Assembly: GCA_050250575.1 (NCBI GenBank)
Contig: JBFWOJ010000004.1
Span: forward strand, 62,001-126,000
DNA: 64,000 nucleotides
Direction of reading: 5' to 3'
Source of the DNA: SHVO01 sp050250575
GTDB taxonomy: Bacteria > Pseudomonadota > Alphaproteobacteria > Rhodospirillales > Rhodospirillaceae
Positions 56,662-64,000 of the stretch are shown here, piece after piece (positions within the stretch are counted from its first letter, which is position 1; each line of letters begins with the position of its first letter). A program made the translations under genes and the position numbers. Under the pieces are notes generated by a model that saw only the letters and a program-made list of their open reading frames with translations, searched no databases and was not told the origin of the DNA.

Positions 56662-57222
56662 TCACGCCTCCTCTTGGTAAAGACTTGGGAATTGCGTGCG
56701 CGTCACCGCACTGTCGTGTTTCCAGGCGTGGCACTGGCCGATGAAGAAGGGCTTCACCGGTTCGCCCCGGCTTTCCTTCTCCTTGAATGCCTTGTACGTC
56801 GACGGGGCTAGAAGCTGGTAGGCCGTGGTCGCCATCGGCCGCAACAGATCGACCAGGTGCACGCAGCCTTGCGTGCCGCCCAAAGCTTCACGTACCGCGC
56901 GCGAAAAGCCTTTTCCGAGATTGAGGCCGACGAGCCGCTGGAAATTCGGCGTGATCGACGGGCACATGCTGAACGGCGTGTAATCCATCGCCGCGGCGAC
57001 CTCACGGATGTTGAGCTCGGCGTCGATGGTCAGCCGCAGACCCATGCCGTGCACCGGAACGCCCGCCTTCACTTCGCCGCGATCGGTGCTTGTGAAATCG
57101 TAGCTCTTGGTGTCGGTCAGCCAGCCGTCGATATCGAACAGTCCATCGTCCCGCTCGTGACCTTCGCAGGTGATCGTGCGGGTATGGATCCGCTCGCGTT
57201 CGGTAACGGGGGATAAGGGCAT
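56662..57222 (-). CDS. DUF2889 protein, upstream copy
   Basis: 186 residues and the same length as its neighbour: HTRTITCEGHERDDGLFDIDGWLTDTKSYDFT, VPVHGMGLRLTIDAELNIREVAAAMDYTPF, GCVHLVDLLRPMATTAYQLL. The two are clear duplicates with different surfaces, consistent with a heterodimer or two substrates. Family role unknown; members are often near aromatic-degradation or CoA genes elsewhere, but not here. Confidence 0.88.
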   Translation of the reverse strand: MPLSPVTERERIHTRTITCEGHERDDGLFDIDGWLTDTKSYDFTSTDRGEVKAGVPVHGMGLRLTIDAELNIREVAAAMDYTPFSMCPSITPNFQRLVGLNLGKGFSRAVREALGGTQGCVHLVDLLRPMATTAYQLLAPSTYKAFKEKESRGEPVKPFFIGQCHAWKHDSAVTRTQFPSLYQEEA

Positions 57223-57289
57223 TCCAACTAGATACGCGGGCGGGCATACCCCGGCAAGTGCAGGGACTCGTTGGCTGCTATGCGCAGGA

Positions 57290-57736
57290 TTAGGCCGCGC
57301 CGTAACTTTCGCCGTAGATAAAGGCGTTGCGGTCCTTGAGGTCCTGCTCCAGCTCGCCGTTGTAGACGGCGTAGAGATCGCGGACCGACACCATGCCGAC
57401 CACGCGGCCGCTCTCGACCACCGGCAGGTGACGGTAATTACGGCTCTTCATCATTCGGATGGCGTCGGACGCCGTATCTCCGGGTGCGAGCGTGTCGGGA
57501 TCGGCGGTCATGATCTCACGCACCGGTGTCGCATCGGCATCGAGGCCCGCCGCCACTACGCGCACAGTCATATCGCGTTCGGTGACGATCCCGACCAGTC
57601 GGTCGAGGTCCATGACCAGCACGGCGGCGATCTTATTGTCGCGCATCAGGCGCGCGGCCGTGCGCACAGTGTCGCGCGGACCAACTTTCTGCAGAACCTG
57701 GTCGCTTATGACGTCAGGTACAATCCTTCGGATCAT
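57290..57736 (-). CDS. CBS-domain-pair protein
   Basis: 148 residues with two CBS motifs: DTVRTAARLMRDNKIAAVLVMDLDRLVGIVTERDMTVRVVA and DTASDAIRMMKSRNYRHLPVVESGRVVGMVSVRDLYAVY. CBS pairs bind adenine nucleotides and regulate other proteins. No enzyme domain is attached. It precedes a CNNM-type transporter (also CBS-bearing) in the opposite sense of order, with a 132-bp gap. Confidence 0.9.
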   Translation of the reverse strand: MIRRIVPDVISDQVLQKVGPRDTVRTAARLMRDNKIAAVLVMDLDRLVGIVTERDMTVRVVAAGLDADATPVREIMTADPDTLAPGDTASDAIRMMKSRNYRHLPVVESGRVVGMVSVRDLYAVYNGELEQDLKDRNAFIYGESYGAA

Positions 57737-57868
57737 GGCGCGCTCCTTCGATCGCCGTTGAAAGGTGACAGCCGAGTCCGACGCGGTCCTTGAACATGAG
57801 GACCTTGGCAGACCTCCTCAAGAACGAGCGTCAAGTGTGATCCTCGCCTGTCAGGCGGTCAATGCCGC

Positions 57869-59176
57869 TCAGGAGGCGGCCTTGGCGGATTTGGGGGATG
57901 CTGCACCGCCCGCAGCGCGCGGCGGCGTCACGCGGATCAGGGTCAACTGATTGCGGGACCGCCGCAAAACCTCGAAGCGGAAACCATGGAAAAGAAACTT
58001 CTGTCCCGGGCCTGGAATGGTACGCGCTTCGTAGAGAACAAAACCCGCTACAGTTGAGGCCTTCTCGTCGGGCAGATTCCAATCGAACTCGCGATTCAGG
58101 TCGCGCAGGGTTACGCTGCCGTCAATCAAATACGAGCCGTCGGTCTGGGGCCGCACGCCGGCGACGGCAACGTCGTGTTCGTCGCGGATGTCGCCGACGA
58201 TCTCTTCCAGAATGTCCTCCAGGGTCAGCGCGCCGAGAAGCGTTCCGTATTCATCGACGACCATCGCGAAATGCTCGCGGCGCGCGCGGAAGGCGTTCAG
58301 CTGGTCAAGCAGCGTGGTCGTCGCCGGAATGAACCACGGCTTGATCGCGAGGCTGACGACGTCGACCTTCTCCGCCTGTCCTTCGGCGGACTCGAGCGCC
58401 CGCAACAGCGCCTTCGCGTGGATCAGGCCGACGATGTTGTCCGGTTGTTCGCGCCACAGAGGGATGCGCGAATAGGGCGAGGCGGCGACTTGCTCGATGA
58501 TCTCGGCGATCGGCAGGTCGGCGTCGATCGTCACCAACTTCTGCCGGTGGATCATCACGTCGCTCACCGTGTATTCGGCGAGATCGAGTACGCTGCGCAG
58601 CATCGCGCGCTCGTGTTTGACCTCGTGGATGATCTGTTTGTCGGCCATCTGCACTTCAATGGCGCCGCGCAGCTCCGCAAGCACTTCGGTTGCGGTGCGG
58701 GTCTGCGTGGTGCTCACCTTGAACATCCGCAGCGCACCGGTGACGAAGAACTCGATGGCCCAATTGAATGGCCAGAAGAGGCGCATCAGAACATACATGA
58801 CCCCCGCGCACTTCAGCGCCGCGGCCGTGGTGTGCAGAAGCGCATAGGTCTTGGGCAGGATCTCGCCGTATATGACCACAAGGACGGTCATGATGGCGGT
58901 TGCGTAAGCCACGCCTTCAATGCCGAACATCTCGATCATGAGGCTCGTGGTCAGCGCCGAGGCCAGGATGTTGACAAGGTTGTTCCCAAGCAGAACCGTC
59001 GAGATCATTTCCTCGCGCTCGTCGAGCAGCTTCACCACGGTACCGGCCCGCGCATCGCCCTCGCTTTCCAACTGATGCATCAGCGGTTTGGACGCGGTCG
59101 TCAGCGCCGTTTCCGCAAGCGAGAAGAATGCTGCCACGGTCAGCAGCAACAGGACCGTGAAAAGGACGATGATCAT
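57869..59176 (-). CDS. CNNM/CorC-type membrane protein (DUF21-CBS-CorC_HlyC)
   Basis: 435 residues in the order DUF21 membrane domain (about 1-180, four helices, FSLAETALTTASKPLMHQLE), two CBS domains (DVMIHRQKLVTIDADLPIAEII; GLIHAKALLRALE...FRARREHFAMVVDEYGTLLGALTLEDILEEIVGDIRDEHD) and a C-terminal CorC_HlyC domain (DGSYLIDGSVTLRDLNREFDW). The family is linked to Mg2+/Co2+ efflux or regulation. It is 23 bp from the aroB stop. Confidence 0.92.
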   Translation of the reverse strand: MIIVLFTVLLLLTVAAFFSLAETALTTASKPLMHQLESEGDARAGTVVKLLDEREEMISTVLLGNNLVNILASALTTSLMIEMFGIEGVAYATAIMTVLVVIYGEILPKTYALLHTTAAALKCAGVMYVLMRLFWPFNWAIEFFVTGALRMFKVSTTQTRTATEVLAELRGAIEVQMADKQIIHEVKHERAMLRSVLDLAEYTVSDVMIHRQKLVTIDADLPIAEIIEQVAASPYSRIPLWREQPDNIVGLIHAKALLRALESAEGQAEKVDVVSLAIKPWFIPATTTLLDQLNAFRARREHFAMVVDEYGTLLGALTLEDILEEIVGDIRDEHDVAVAGVRPQTDGSYLIDGSVTLRDLNREFDWNLPDEKASTVAGFVLYEARTIPGPGQKFLFHGFRFEVLRRSRNQLTLIRVTPPRAAGGAASPKSAKAAS

Positions 59177-59199
59177 GGCCGGTTCCTCGGCAGGGAGTT

Positions 59200-60345
59200 T
59201 CAGTCGGTCAATGCCGCCGAGAGGGTTGCCTCAAGGGCGGCCGTCGGAACGTCGCGGGAAAGAAACGCCTGCCCGATACGTCGGGCGAGAACGAAGTTTA
59301 CGGCGCCGTCTTTCATTTTCTTGTCTTGGCTCATGTGCGCGATGAGGCCGGTGGCGGTCACCGCGCCGCGTGGGCTCCTGCGCGGCGGACGCGTGGGCAG
59401 TCCGACGCTTTCGAGGTGCGCACGCACGCGGGCGGCGTCGGCCGGACTGCAGTGACCGAGGCGGGCGGACAGTTCGAAGGCCAGCACCATGCCGATCGCC
59501 ACCGCTTCGCCGTGCAGAAGCGCCTCGCCGTAACCCATCTCTGCTTCGAGCGCATGCCCGAAGGTATGTCCGAAGTTGAGGAGTGCGCGCACACCGCCCT
59601 CCTTTTCGTCGGCAGCGACCACGGCCGCCTTCGCCGCGCAGCTCGTGACGATGGCATGGCGCAGAAGGATCGGATCGCCGGCGAGCATCGCCGTGGCGTT
59701 GCTTTCGAGCCAGGTCCAGAATGCGGCGTCGCCCAGCAGGCCGTATTTCGCCACCTCGGCATAACCGGCCAGCAGCTCGCGGCGGGGAAGGGTGCCGAGT
59801 ACGTCCGTATCGGCGATCACCAGGCGCGGCTGATGGAAGCTTCCGACCAGGTTCTTGCCGGCGCGCGTGTTGATGCCAGTCTTGCCGCCGACCGAGCTGT
59901 CGACTTGGGAAAGCAGGGTCGTGGGGATCTGAATGAAGTCGACGCCGCGCAACAGCATCGAAGCCGCAAATCCCGCAAGGTCGCCGATCACGCCGCCGCC
60001 CAGCGCCACGATCATCGTGCCGCGCTCGCACTTCGCCGCCAGCATGTCGTCGACAAGCCGCGAGAGATGCGCAAAATTCTTGCTGGCCTCGCCGGCGGGC
60101 ACGATCGCGTGATCGGTGCGGACTCCGGCGGCGGTGAAGCTGCGCGCCGTAGCCTCGAGGTACAACGGCGCCACGCGGCTGTCGGTGACAATGAAGACGC
60201 GCGGCTGAACAAGGAGCGGCGCGGCGAGCGCACCGGTGTGCGCGAGAAGTCCGCAGCCGACATGTATATCGTAGGAGCGCGCGCCGAGGGGAACGGCCAC
60301 CACGGCGGTGTCGGGAGGAGAAGGGGCCGTCAGGGCGTGCGGCAT
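59200..60345 (-). CDS. aroB: 3-dehydroquinate synthase
   Basis: Second step of the shikimate pathway. 381 residues: GGGVIGDLAGFAASMLLRG (NAD-binding), QIPTTLLSQVDSSVGGKTGIN, LNFGHTFGHALE (metal ligands) and HGEAVAIGMVLA. Start 60345 (MPHALT), two bases after the aroK stop; an ATG at 60411 would overlap aroK. Together with aroK it forms the usual alphaproteobacterial aroKB pair. Confidence 0.95.
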   Translation of the reverse strand: MPHALTAPSPPDTAVVAVPLGARSYDIHVGCGLLAHTGALAAPLLVQPRVFIVTDSRVAPLYLEATARSFTAAGVRTDHAIVPAGEASKNFAHLSRLVDDMLAAKCERGTMIVALGGGVIGDLAGFAASMLLRGVDFIQIPTTLLSQVDSSVGGKTGINTRAGKNLVGSFHQPRLVIADTDVLGTLPRRELLAGYAEVAKYGLLGDAAFWTWLESNATAMLAGDPILLRHAIVTSCAAKAAVVAADEKEGGVRALLNFGHTFGHALEAEMGYGEALLHGEAVAIGMVLAFELSARLGHCSPADAARVRAHLESVGLPTRPPRRSPRGAVTATGLIAHMSQDKKMKDGAVNFVLARRIGQAFLSRDVPTAALEATLSAALTD

Positions 60346-60347
60346 CG

Positions 60348-60947
60348 TCAATCTTTGGTGATCAGGGCGGCGCCGAGAAATTCTTCGAGCGCGGTGATCA
60401 CACGCCCGCAAGTGACCGTCGGATTATCGTTTCCGGTCTCAACAGCGATATCCGCCTGCGCGTATACCGGATAGCGCGTCTCGATCAGACGCGAGAGGAC
60501 TTCGCGCGGATCACTGCCGTTGAGCAGCGGTCGGTGCGTGCGGCCCCTCGTGCGCTGCGATAAGGTGTCGAGGTCGGCCTTGAGCCAGACCGAGATCGCC
60601 TTGCCGCGGATCAGCGTGCGTGTCTCCGGTTCCATGAAGGCGCCGCCGCCGGCGGCAAGAATGCACGGCGGGCCGTGAAGAAGCCGTGTCATCACGCGGC
60701 GCTCCCCATCGCGGAAGTAGGGTTCCCCGTATTTCTCGAAAATCTCCGAGATCGAACAGCCCGCGGCCTGTTCGATCTCCGCGTCGGCGTCGACGAAGGA
60801 GATGCCGAGGCGGCTCGCCAGGCGCCGGCCGATGCAGCTCTTGCCCGCGCCCATGAGGCCGACGAGCACGACGGTGCGGTCTAGCGCGCGCGCGCCGGCT
60901 GGGCTGTGTCGCTCGCCCGCCTTTTGTGCCTGGCCCATCTCGCCCAT
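60348..60947 (-). CDS. aroK: shikimate kinase
   Basis: 199 residues. P-loop GLMGAGKS at 30-37, DADAEIEQAAGCSISEIFEKYGEPYFRDGERRV, and LAAGGGAFMEPETR. The Arg lid RTRGRTHRPLL is present. Upstream of aroB, same strand; the first 20 residues are a non-conserved extension. Confidence 0.95.
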   Translation of the reverse strand: MGEMGQAQKAGERHSPAGARALDRTVVLVGLMGAGKSCIGRRLASRLGISFVDADAEIEQAAGCSISEIFEKYGEPYFRDGERRVMTRLLHGPPCILAAGGGAFMEPETRTLIRGKAISVWLKADLDTLSQRTRGRTHRPLLNGSDPREVLSRLIETRYPVYAQADIAVETGNDNPTVTCGRVITALEEFLGAALITKD

Positions 60948-61065
60948 GTGATCGCGTTACAACGTGGTGGCTATTCAATTAAGTCTTTGGTTGCATGGAC
61001 ATTATCACACGCATTCACTACTGTCTGTTGTTGGCTTACGACCGTTAAATAAAGGCTATTGGGGC

Positions 61066-61197
61066 ATGGTGAAATTCGTCGTTCTCGGGGTGCTGGCGCT
61101 CCTGGTGGCCGGAGCCGTCGTGCTTACCACTTGGGATATGCCGGCGCCGACGACCACCATTGAAAAAGTGATTCCGAATGAGCGTTTCAACAAATAG
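61066..61197 (+). CDS. small single-pass membrane protein
   Basis: 43 residues: MVKFVVLGVLALLVAGAVVLTTWDMPAPTTTIEKVIPNERFNK, read as one membrane helix plus a short periplasmic tail. Small proteins with a TWDxPAPTxxxEKVIPNxRF ending recur upstream of xerD-type genes in alphaproteobacteria, to my recollection. The gene overlaps the following one by 20 bp. Confidence 0.65.
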   Translation: MVKFVVLGVLALLVAGAVVLTTWDMPAPTTTIEKVIPNERFNK

Positions 61198-63082
61198 GCG
61201 CCATGGGGCGCGATGGGCGGCGATTGCAGGGCTGCTGATCTCAAGCGCCGCATTTGCGCAAAACGCGCCGGTGTCGTTGCTCCCCGCGCAGACACCCCCC
61301 GCGGCTCCCGATGCCGGCCCCGCGCCGGCGCCCCTTCCCGACGACGCTGTGCCGGCCGAGGAGTCTTCGGCGCCTTCGATCACCGCAAGCGCGCTCGATG
61401 CGCCGAGCATGGACCGTATCGGCCTTATCGATGCCGCCAGCGGCGGATTTTCCGCCGACATGTGGCGTGGCACCGACCTCGAACTGCTGCGCCGCGTGCT
61501 GCCGCAACTGCCGCGCCGCATGGACAGTCTTGCGCAGCGGCGCCTCGCACGCGCGCTGTTGCTCTCGGCCGCGGCGCCGCCGCCGTCTTCGGTGCCCGCC
61601 GGACCTCCGGTGGTCGGCGTTGAAGGCGCAAGTCCCGTGCCGCCGGCTCCCGCCGCGCAGTGGCTCCTTGAGACACGCCTCATCGGGCTTGCCGCCATCG
61701 GGAATTGGGATGACGCGCTTGCGCTGATGGATCTTATTCCCGCCGACCAGATGACCGACGGGCTGCGCAAGTTGCGCGCGGACGGCTCGCTCATCACTGG
61801 CCGCACCAATGTCGCGTGCGGCGAAGCGGCCACCGCTTTGGGTGCAACGGGCGATCCTTACTGGCAGAAAGTTCAGATCTACTGCAATTTCGCAAACAAT
61901 CAGCCGAGCGCCGCCTCTCTCGGCCTCTCCGTCTTGCGCGAGCAAGGTGTGCAGGATCCGCTATTCTATTGGACGGTGGATCTATTGAACGGCAACCGCC
62001 GCCTCTCGCCGCCCAATCCCGGCCGGCCCGAACCCGTGCACCTCATGATGCTCGCCAAGGCCGGCGGCCCGGTTCCCGACGCCCTGATCCAAACCGGCGA
62101 TCCGACGACACTCGCCGTCGTTTCAGGTATCGCGCCGCCACCTGACGATAAGGCGGATAAGACGCCGGCGGCCCAGCGCGCCGAGCGCCGCAAACTTGCC
62201 GAGGAGTCGCGCGTGGTGGTGGCCGAGCGCGCCGTGGGCGCGGGGACGCTCGATGCGGAACGGTTGCGACTTCTTTACCGGCAGCTCAACGTGAAGGACG
62301 AAGCGCCGCCGCCGCTCGCAAGCATCACGGTCGCCACCGTACGGGAGCGCGTTCATCTCTTCCAGACCGCGCTGGCGCAGACCGTTCCCGCCGCGCGCGC
62401 CGAAGTGATCGCCCGGGCCATCGATCTTACGCGCGCCGACCGCGGCCGCAACGGGCCGGATCTCATTACCGTCGGCCGCATCTACGCGCCGCTCATTCTT
62501 GAGATCAATGCGACCCCCGACCTGATCTGGTTCTCCGGCCCCGCCGCCCGGGTGCTCCTCGCCGCCGGGGAGTTGGACAAGGGCCGCGAGTGGCTAGAGC
62601 TGGCGCGCTCCATGGCGCGCACCAGCATTGAGGCGGGCCAGGTCGCCGATGGACTTTGGCCGATCGACCGGCTGATGACCGAGGGGACTCCTGGTCGGCT
62701 TCCGCCGCAGGCGCTACAGGCTTGGCGCGAGACCGTTCCGCAAGATCGCCGCGCGGAATACCACGGCCTTCTGCTCAATATTCTTGCCGCCGTCGGCGAG
62801 CCCATCACCAGCGCCGATTGGCTGCCGGCGATGGACAGTCCGGCGCCGCCGGTCACGATGGCGGTCACGCCGCCGCGCGTCGTCAACGGACTTAAACTCG
62901 CACAGCAGGACATGCGTGTCGGTGAAACGGTTGTCTTTGCGCTGCTGGCCTTGGGGGAAGACGGGCCGTCGTCGGTCGAACCCGCGGCTCTCCAGGATGT
63001 CATCGCGGCCTTGATGTCCGTCGGCCGCGAACACGACGCCCGCGCCTTGGCCGTCGAAGCCCTGCTCGTCGAAGGGCTGTGA
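61178..63082 (+). CDS. exported helical-repeat protein of unknown function
   Basis: 634 residues, with a signal peptide (MSVSTNRRHGARWAAIAGLLISSAAFAQ) and a Pro/Ala-rich first part, then mostly helical repeat-like sequence (LARALLLSAAAPPP..., WLLETRLIGLAAIGNWDDALALMDLIP, ALAQTVPAARAEVIARAIDLTRADRG). The family is unrecognised; helix pairs of the TPR/Sel1 type are suspected. It overlaps both the small membrane protein (20 bp) and xerD (4 bp), so the three form one translationally coupled unit. Confidence 0.7.
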   Translation: MSVSTNRRHGARWAAIAGLLISSAAFAQNAPVSLLPAQTPPAAPDAGPAPAPLPDDAVPAEESSAPSITASALDAPSMDRIGLIDAASGGFSADMWRGTDLELLRRVLPQLPRRMDSLAQRRLARALLLSAAAPPPSSVPAGPPVVGVEGASPVPPAPAAQWLLETRLIGLAAIGNWDDALALMDLIPADQMTDGLRKLRADGSLITGRTNVACGEAATALGATGDPYWQKVQIYCNFANNQPSAASLGLSVLREQGVQDPLFYWTVDLLNGNRRLSPPNPGRPEPVHLMMLAKAGGPVPDALIQTGDPTTLAVVSGIAPPPDDKADKTPAAQRAERRKLAEESRVVVAERAVGAGTLDAERLRLLYRQLNVKDEAPPPLASITVATVRERVHLFQTALAQTVPAARAEVIARAIDLTRADRGRNGPDLITVGRIYAPLILEINATPDLIWFSGPAARVLLAAGELDKGREWLELARSMARTSIEAGQVADGLWPIDRLMTEGTPGRLPPQALQAWRETVPQDRRAEYHGLLLNILAAVGEPITSADWLPAMDSPAPPVTMAVTPPRVVNGLKLAQQDMRVGETVVFALLALGEDGPSSVEPAALQDVIAALMSVGREHDARALAVEALLVEGL

Positions 63083-63978
63083 CGCCCCAGACCGAGAATT
63101 TTCTCGAGATGCTCGCGGTCGAGCGCGGCGCTTCGCCGCATACGCTTGAAGCCTATCGGCGCGATCTCGACGATGTTGCAGCGGTTCTGAAAAACGATCC
63201 CGCCACCGCGACATCCGAGCAGCTCCGCAGTTATCTCGGCCATATGAATAAATCGGGTCTCGCCCCGCGCACGGCGGCGCGACGCTTGTCCTGTTTGCGC
63301 CAGTTCTACAAATTCCTCTATGCCGAGGGCCTGCGCGGCGACGATCCGGCCGCTGCGCTCGATAGCCCGCGCCTCGGCCATCCGCTCCCCAAATACCTCG
63401 GCGGGGAAGAGGTCGAGCGCCTGCTCGCCGCCGCACGGGGTCTCGAGGGTCGCCAAGCCTTGCGCGCTTCGGCGCTGCTTGAACTCCTGTATGCGACGGG
63501 TTTCCGTGTTTCCGAACTTGTCGCGCTGCCGCTCGCGACGCTGCCGCGCAACAAACCGACAATTATCGTGCGCGGCAAAGGTAACAAAGAACGCATGGTT
63601 CCGGTCGGGGAGGCGGCCGTGGCCGCGCTCGTGGCTTATCTCGCGGTACGGGACAGCTATATTCCCAAGAACGCCAAGAGCTCGCGGTGGCTGTTCCCGT
63701 CCGACAGCCGCGAAGGCCACCTTACGCGCGCCGGGTTCGCCTTGATGCTCAAGGAGATCGCGGTCGCCGCCGGCATTTCGCCGTCACGCGTTTCACCCCA
63801 CGTGCTGCGTCACTCCTTCGCAACCCATTTGCTCGCCAATGGCGCGGACCTGCGCAGCTTGCAGCAAATGTTGGGTCACGCCGATATTTCGACCACCCAA
63901 ATCTACACGCATGTGCTCGATGAGCGCCTGCGGCGTCTGGTCGCGGACAATCATCCGCTCGCGAATGTGAAGCTGTGA
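63079..63978 (+). CDS. xerD: tyrosine recombinase XerD
   Basis: 299 residues with the Xer catalytic set: R143, K167, H241, R244, H267 and nucleophile Y276 (SPHVLRHSFATH and HADISTTQIYTHV). Resolves chromosome dimers at dif with XerC. A GTG start, in GTGA overlap with the preceding gene. The arrangement is housekeeping, not an integrase: no attachment repeats or phage genes are near. Confidence 0.96.
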   Translation: MTPQTENFLEMLAVERGASPHTLEAYRRDLDDVAAVLKNDPATATSEQLRSYLGHMNKSGLAPRTAARRLSCLRQFYKFLYAEGLRGDDPAAALDSPRLGHPLPKYLGGEEVERLLAAARGLEGRQALRASALLELLYATGFRVSELVALPLATLPRNKPTIIVRGKGNKERMVPVGEAAVAALVAYLAVRDSYIPKNAKSSRWLFPSDSREGHLTRAGFALMLKEIAVAAGISPSRVSPHVLRHSFATHLLANGADLRSLQQMLGHADISTTQIYTHVLDERLRRLVADNHPLANVKL

Positions 63979-64000
63979 AGAAGAAAGTCGTCGTCGTACG
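63975..64000 (+). CDS. possible next gene, cut by window end
   Basis: A GTG overlapping the xerD stop in GTGA opens a frame (V/M-K-K-K-V-V-V-V-R) that runs off the window. Such coupled starts fit this operon, where the previous pair has the same overlap. Too short to identify. Confidence 0.35.

Noticed and set aside
63079..63978. Phage or island integrase
   Set aside because: The catalytic set, size and operon position match housekeeping XerD; no attachment repeats or phage genes are present.

Overview
The window is a stretch of a GC-rich alphaproteobacterial chromosome. The main evidence is a CtrA-type cell-cycle regulator with a ChpT-like phosphotransferase, an alphaproteobacterial flagellar set (FliI, FliJ, FlhA, FlhF, FlhG, flagellin), the block CobT-CobS-J protein-BolA, and accA, xerD and aroK-aroB. 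Gene content and small palindromic repeats suggest a Rhizomicrobium/Micropepsaceae-like or neighbouring lineage; that placement is inference. I saw no rRNA, tRNA, CRISPR array or prophage.

Layout. 1-4.2 kb: a sensory block with two PAS histidine kinases sharing the H-box HEINNLLQPI (the first cut by the window edge), a SpoIIAA/STAS-like protein and a free receiver. 4.7-11.6 kb: MarR regulator, HAD-IIA phosphatase, sodium:solute symporter, short flagellin, NAD kinase, MoaA and a DUF3553 protein, with a gene-free, repeat-rich 0.6 kb next to nadK. 11.7-23.8 kb: the cell-cycle/flagellar core, namely chpT-receiver-cheR, then ctrA diverging from fliI-fliJ across a region with TTAA palindromes, then the reverse-strand run flhA-flhF-flhG-FliK-like-DnaJ/SH3. 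24-32 kb: accessory genes (RAYT transposase with its REP-like hairpin, an agmatine-deiminase-like protein without its catalytic residues, Ada, small exported proteins, an OmpA protein). 32-38.5 kb: an iron permease fused to a cytochrome c domain, converging on a DUF1800-DUF1501-DUF1800 operon. 38.7-50 kb: oligopeptide-type ABC ATPase, polyphosphate:AMP phosphotransferase, gap-pgk plus a half-size GDT1 protein, LysE, YnfA, a kinase-like protein, accA, a Nudix protein and rpmB. 50-64 kb: LysR regulator, cobT-cobS-J protein diverging from bolA, two tandem DUF2889 genes, CBS and CNNM/CorC proteins, aroK-aroB, an unknown exported protein and xerD.

How genes fit together. ChpT normally passes phosphate to CtrA, and here it is co-translated with a free receiver and sits beside cheR, so cell-cycle and motility signalling are physically joined. 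CtrA-like boxes lie before ctrA/fliI, and weaker ones before chpT and flhA. The most unusual structure is at the start of fliJ. A short palindromic element sits between two perfect 50-bp copies of the fliJ 5' end, giving a 41-codon leader frame that ends on the fliJ start codon and an alternative GTG start read from the element itself.
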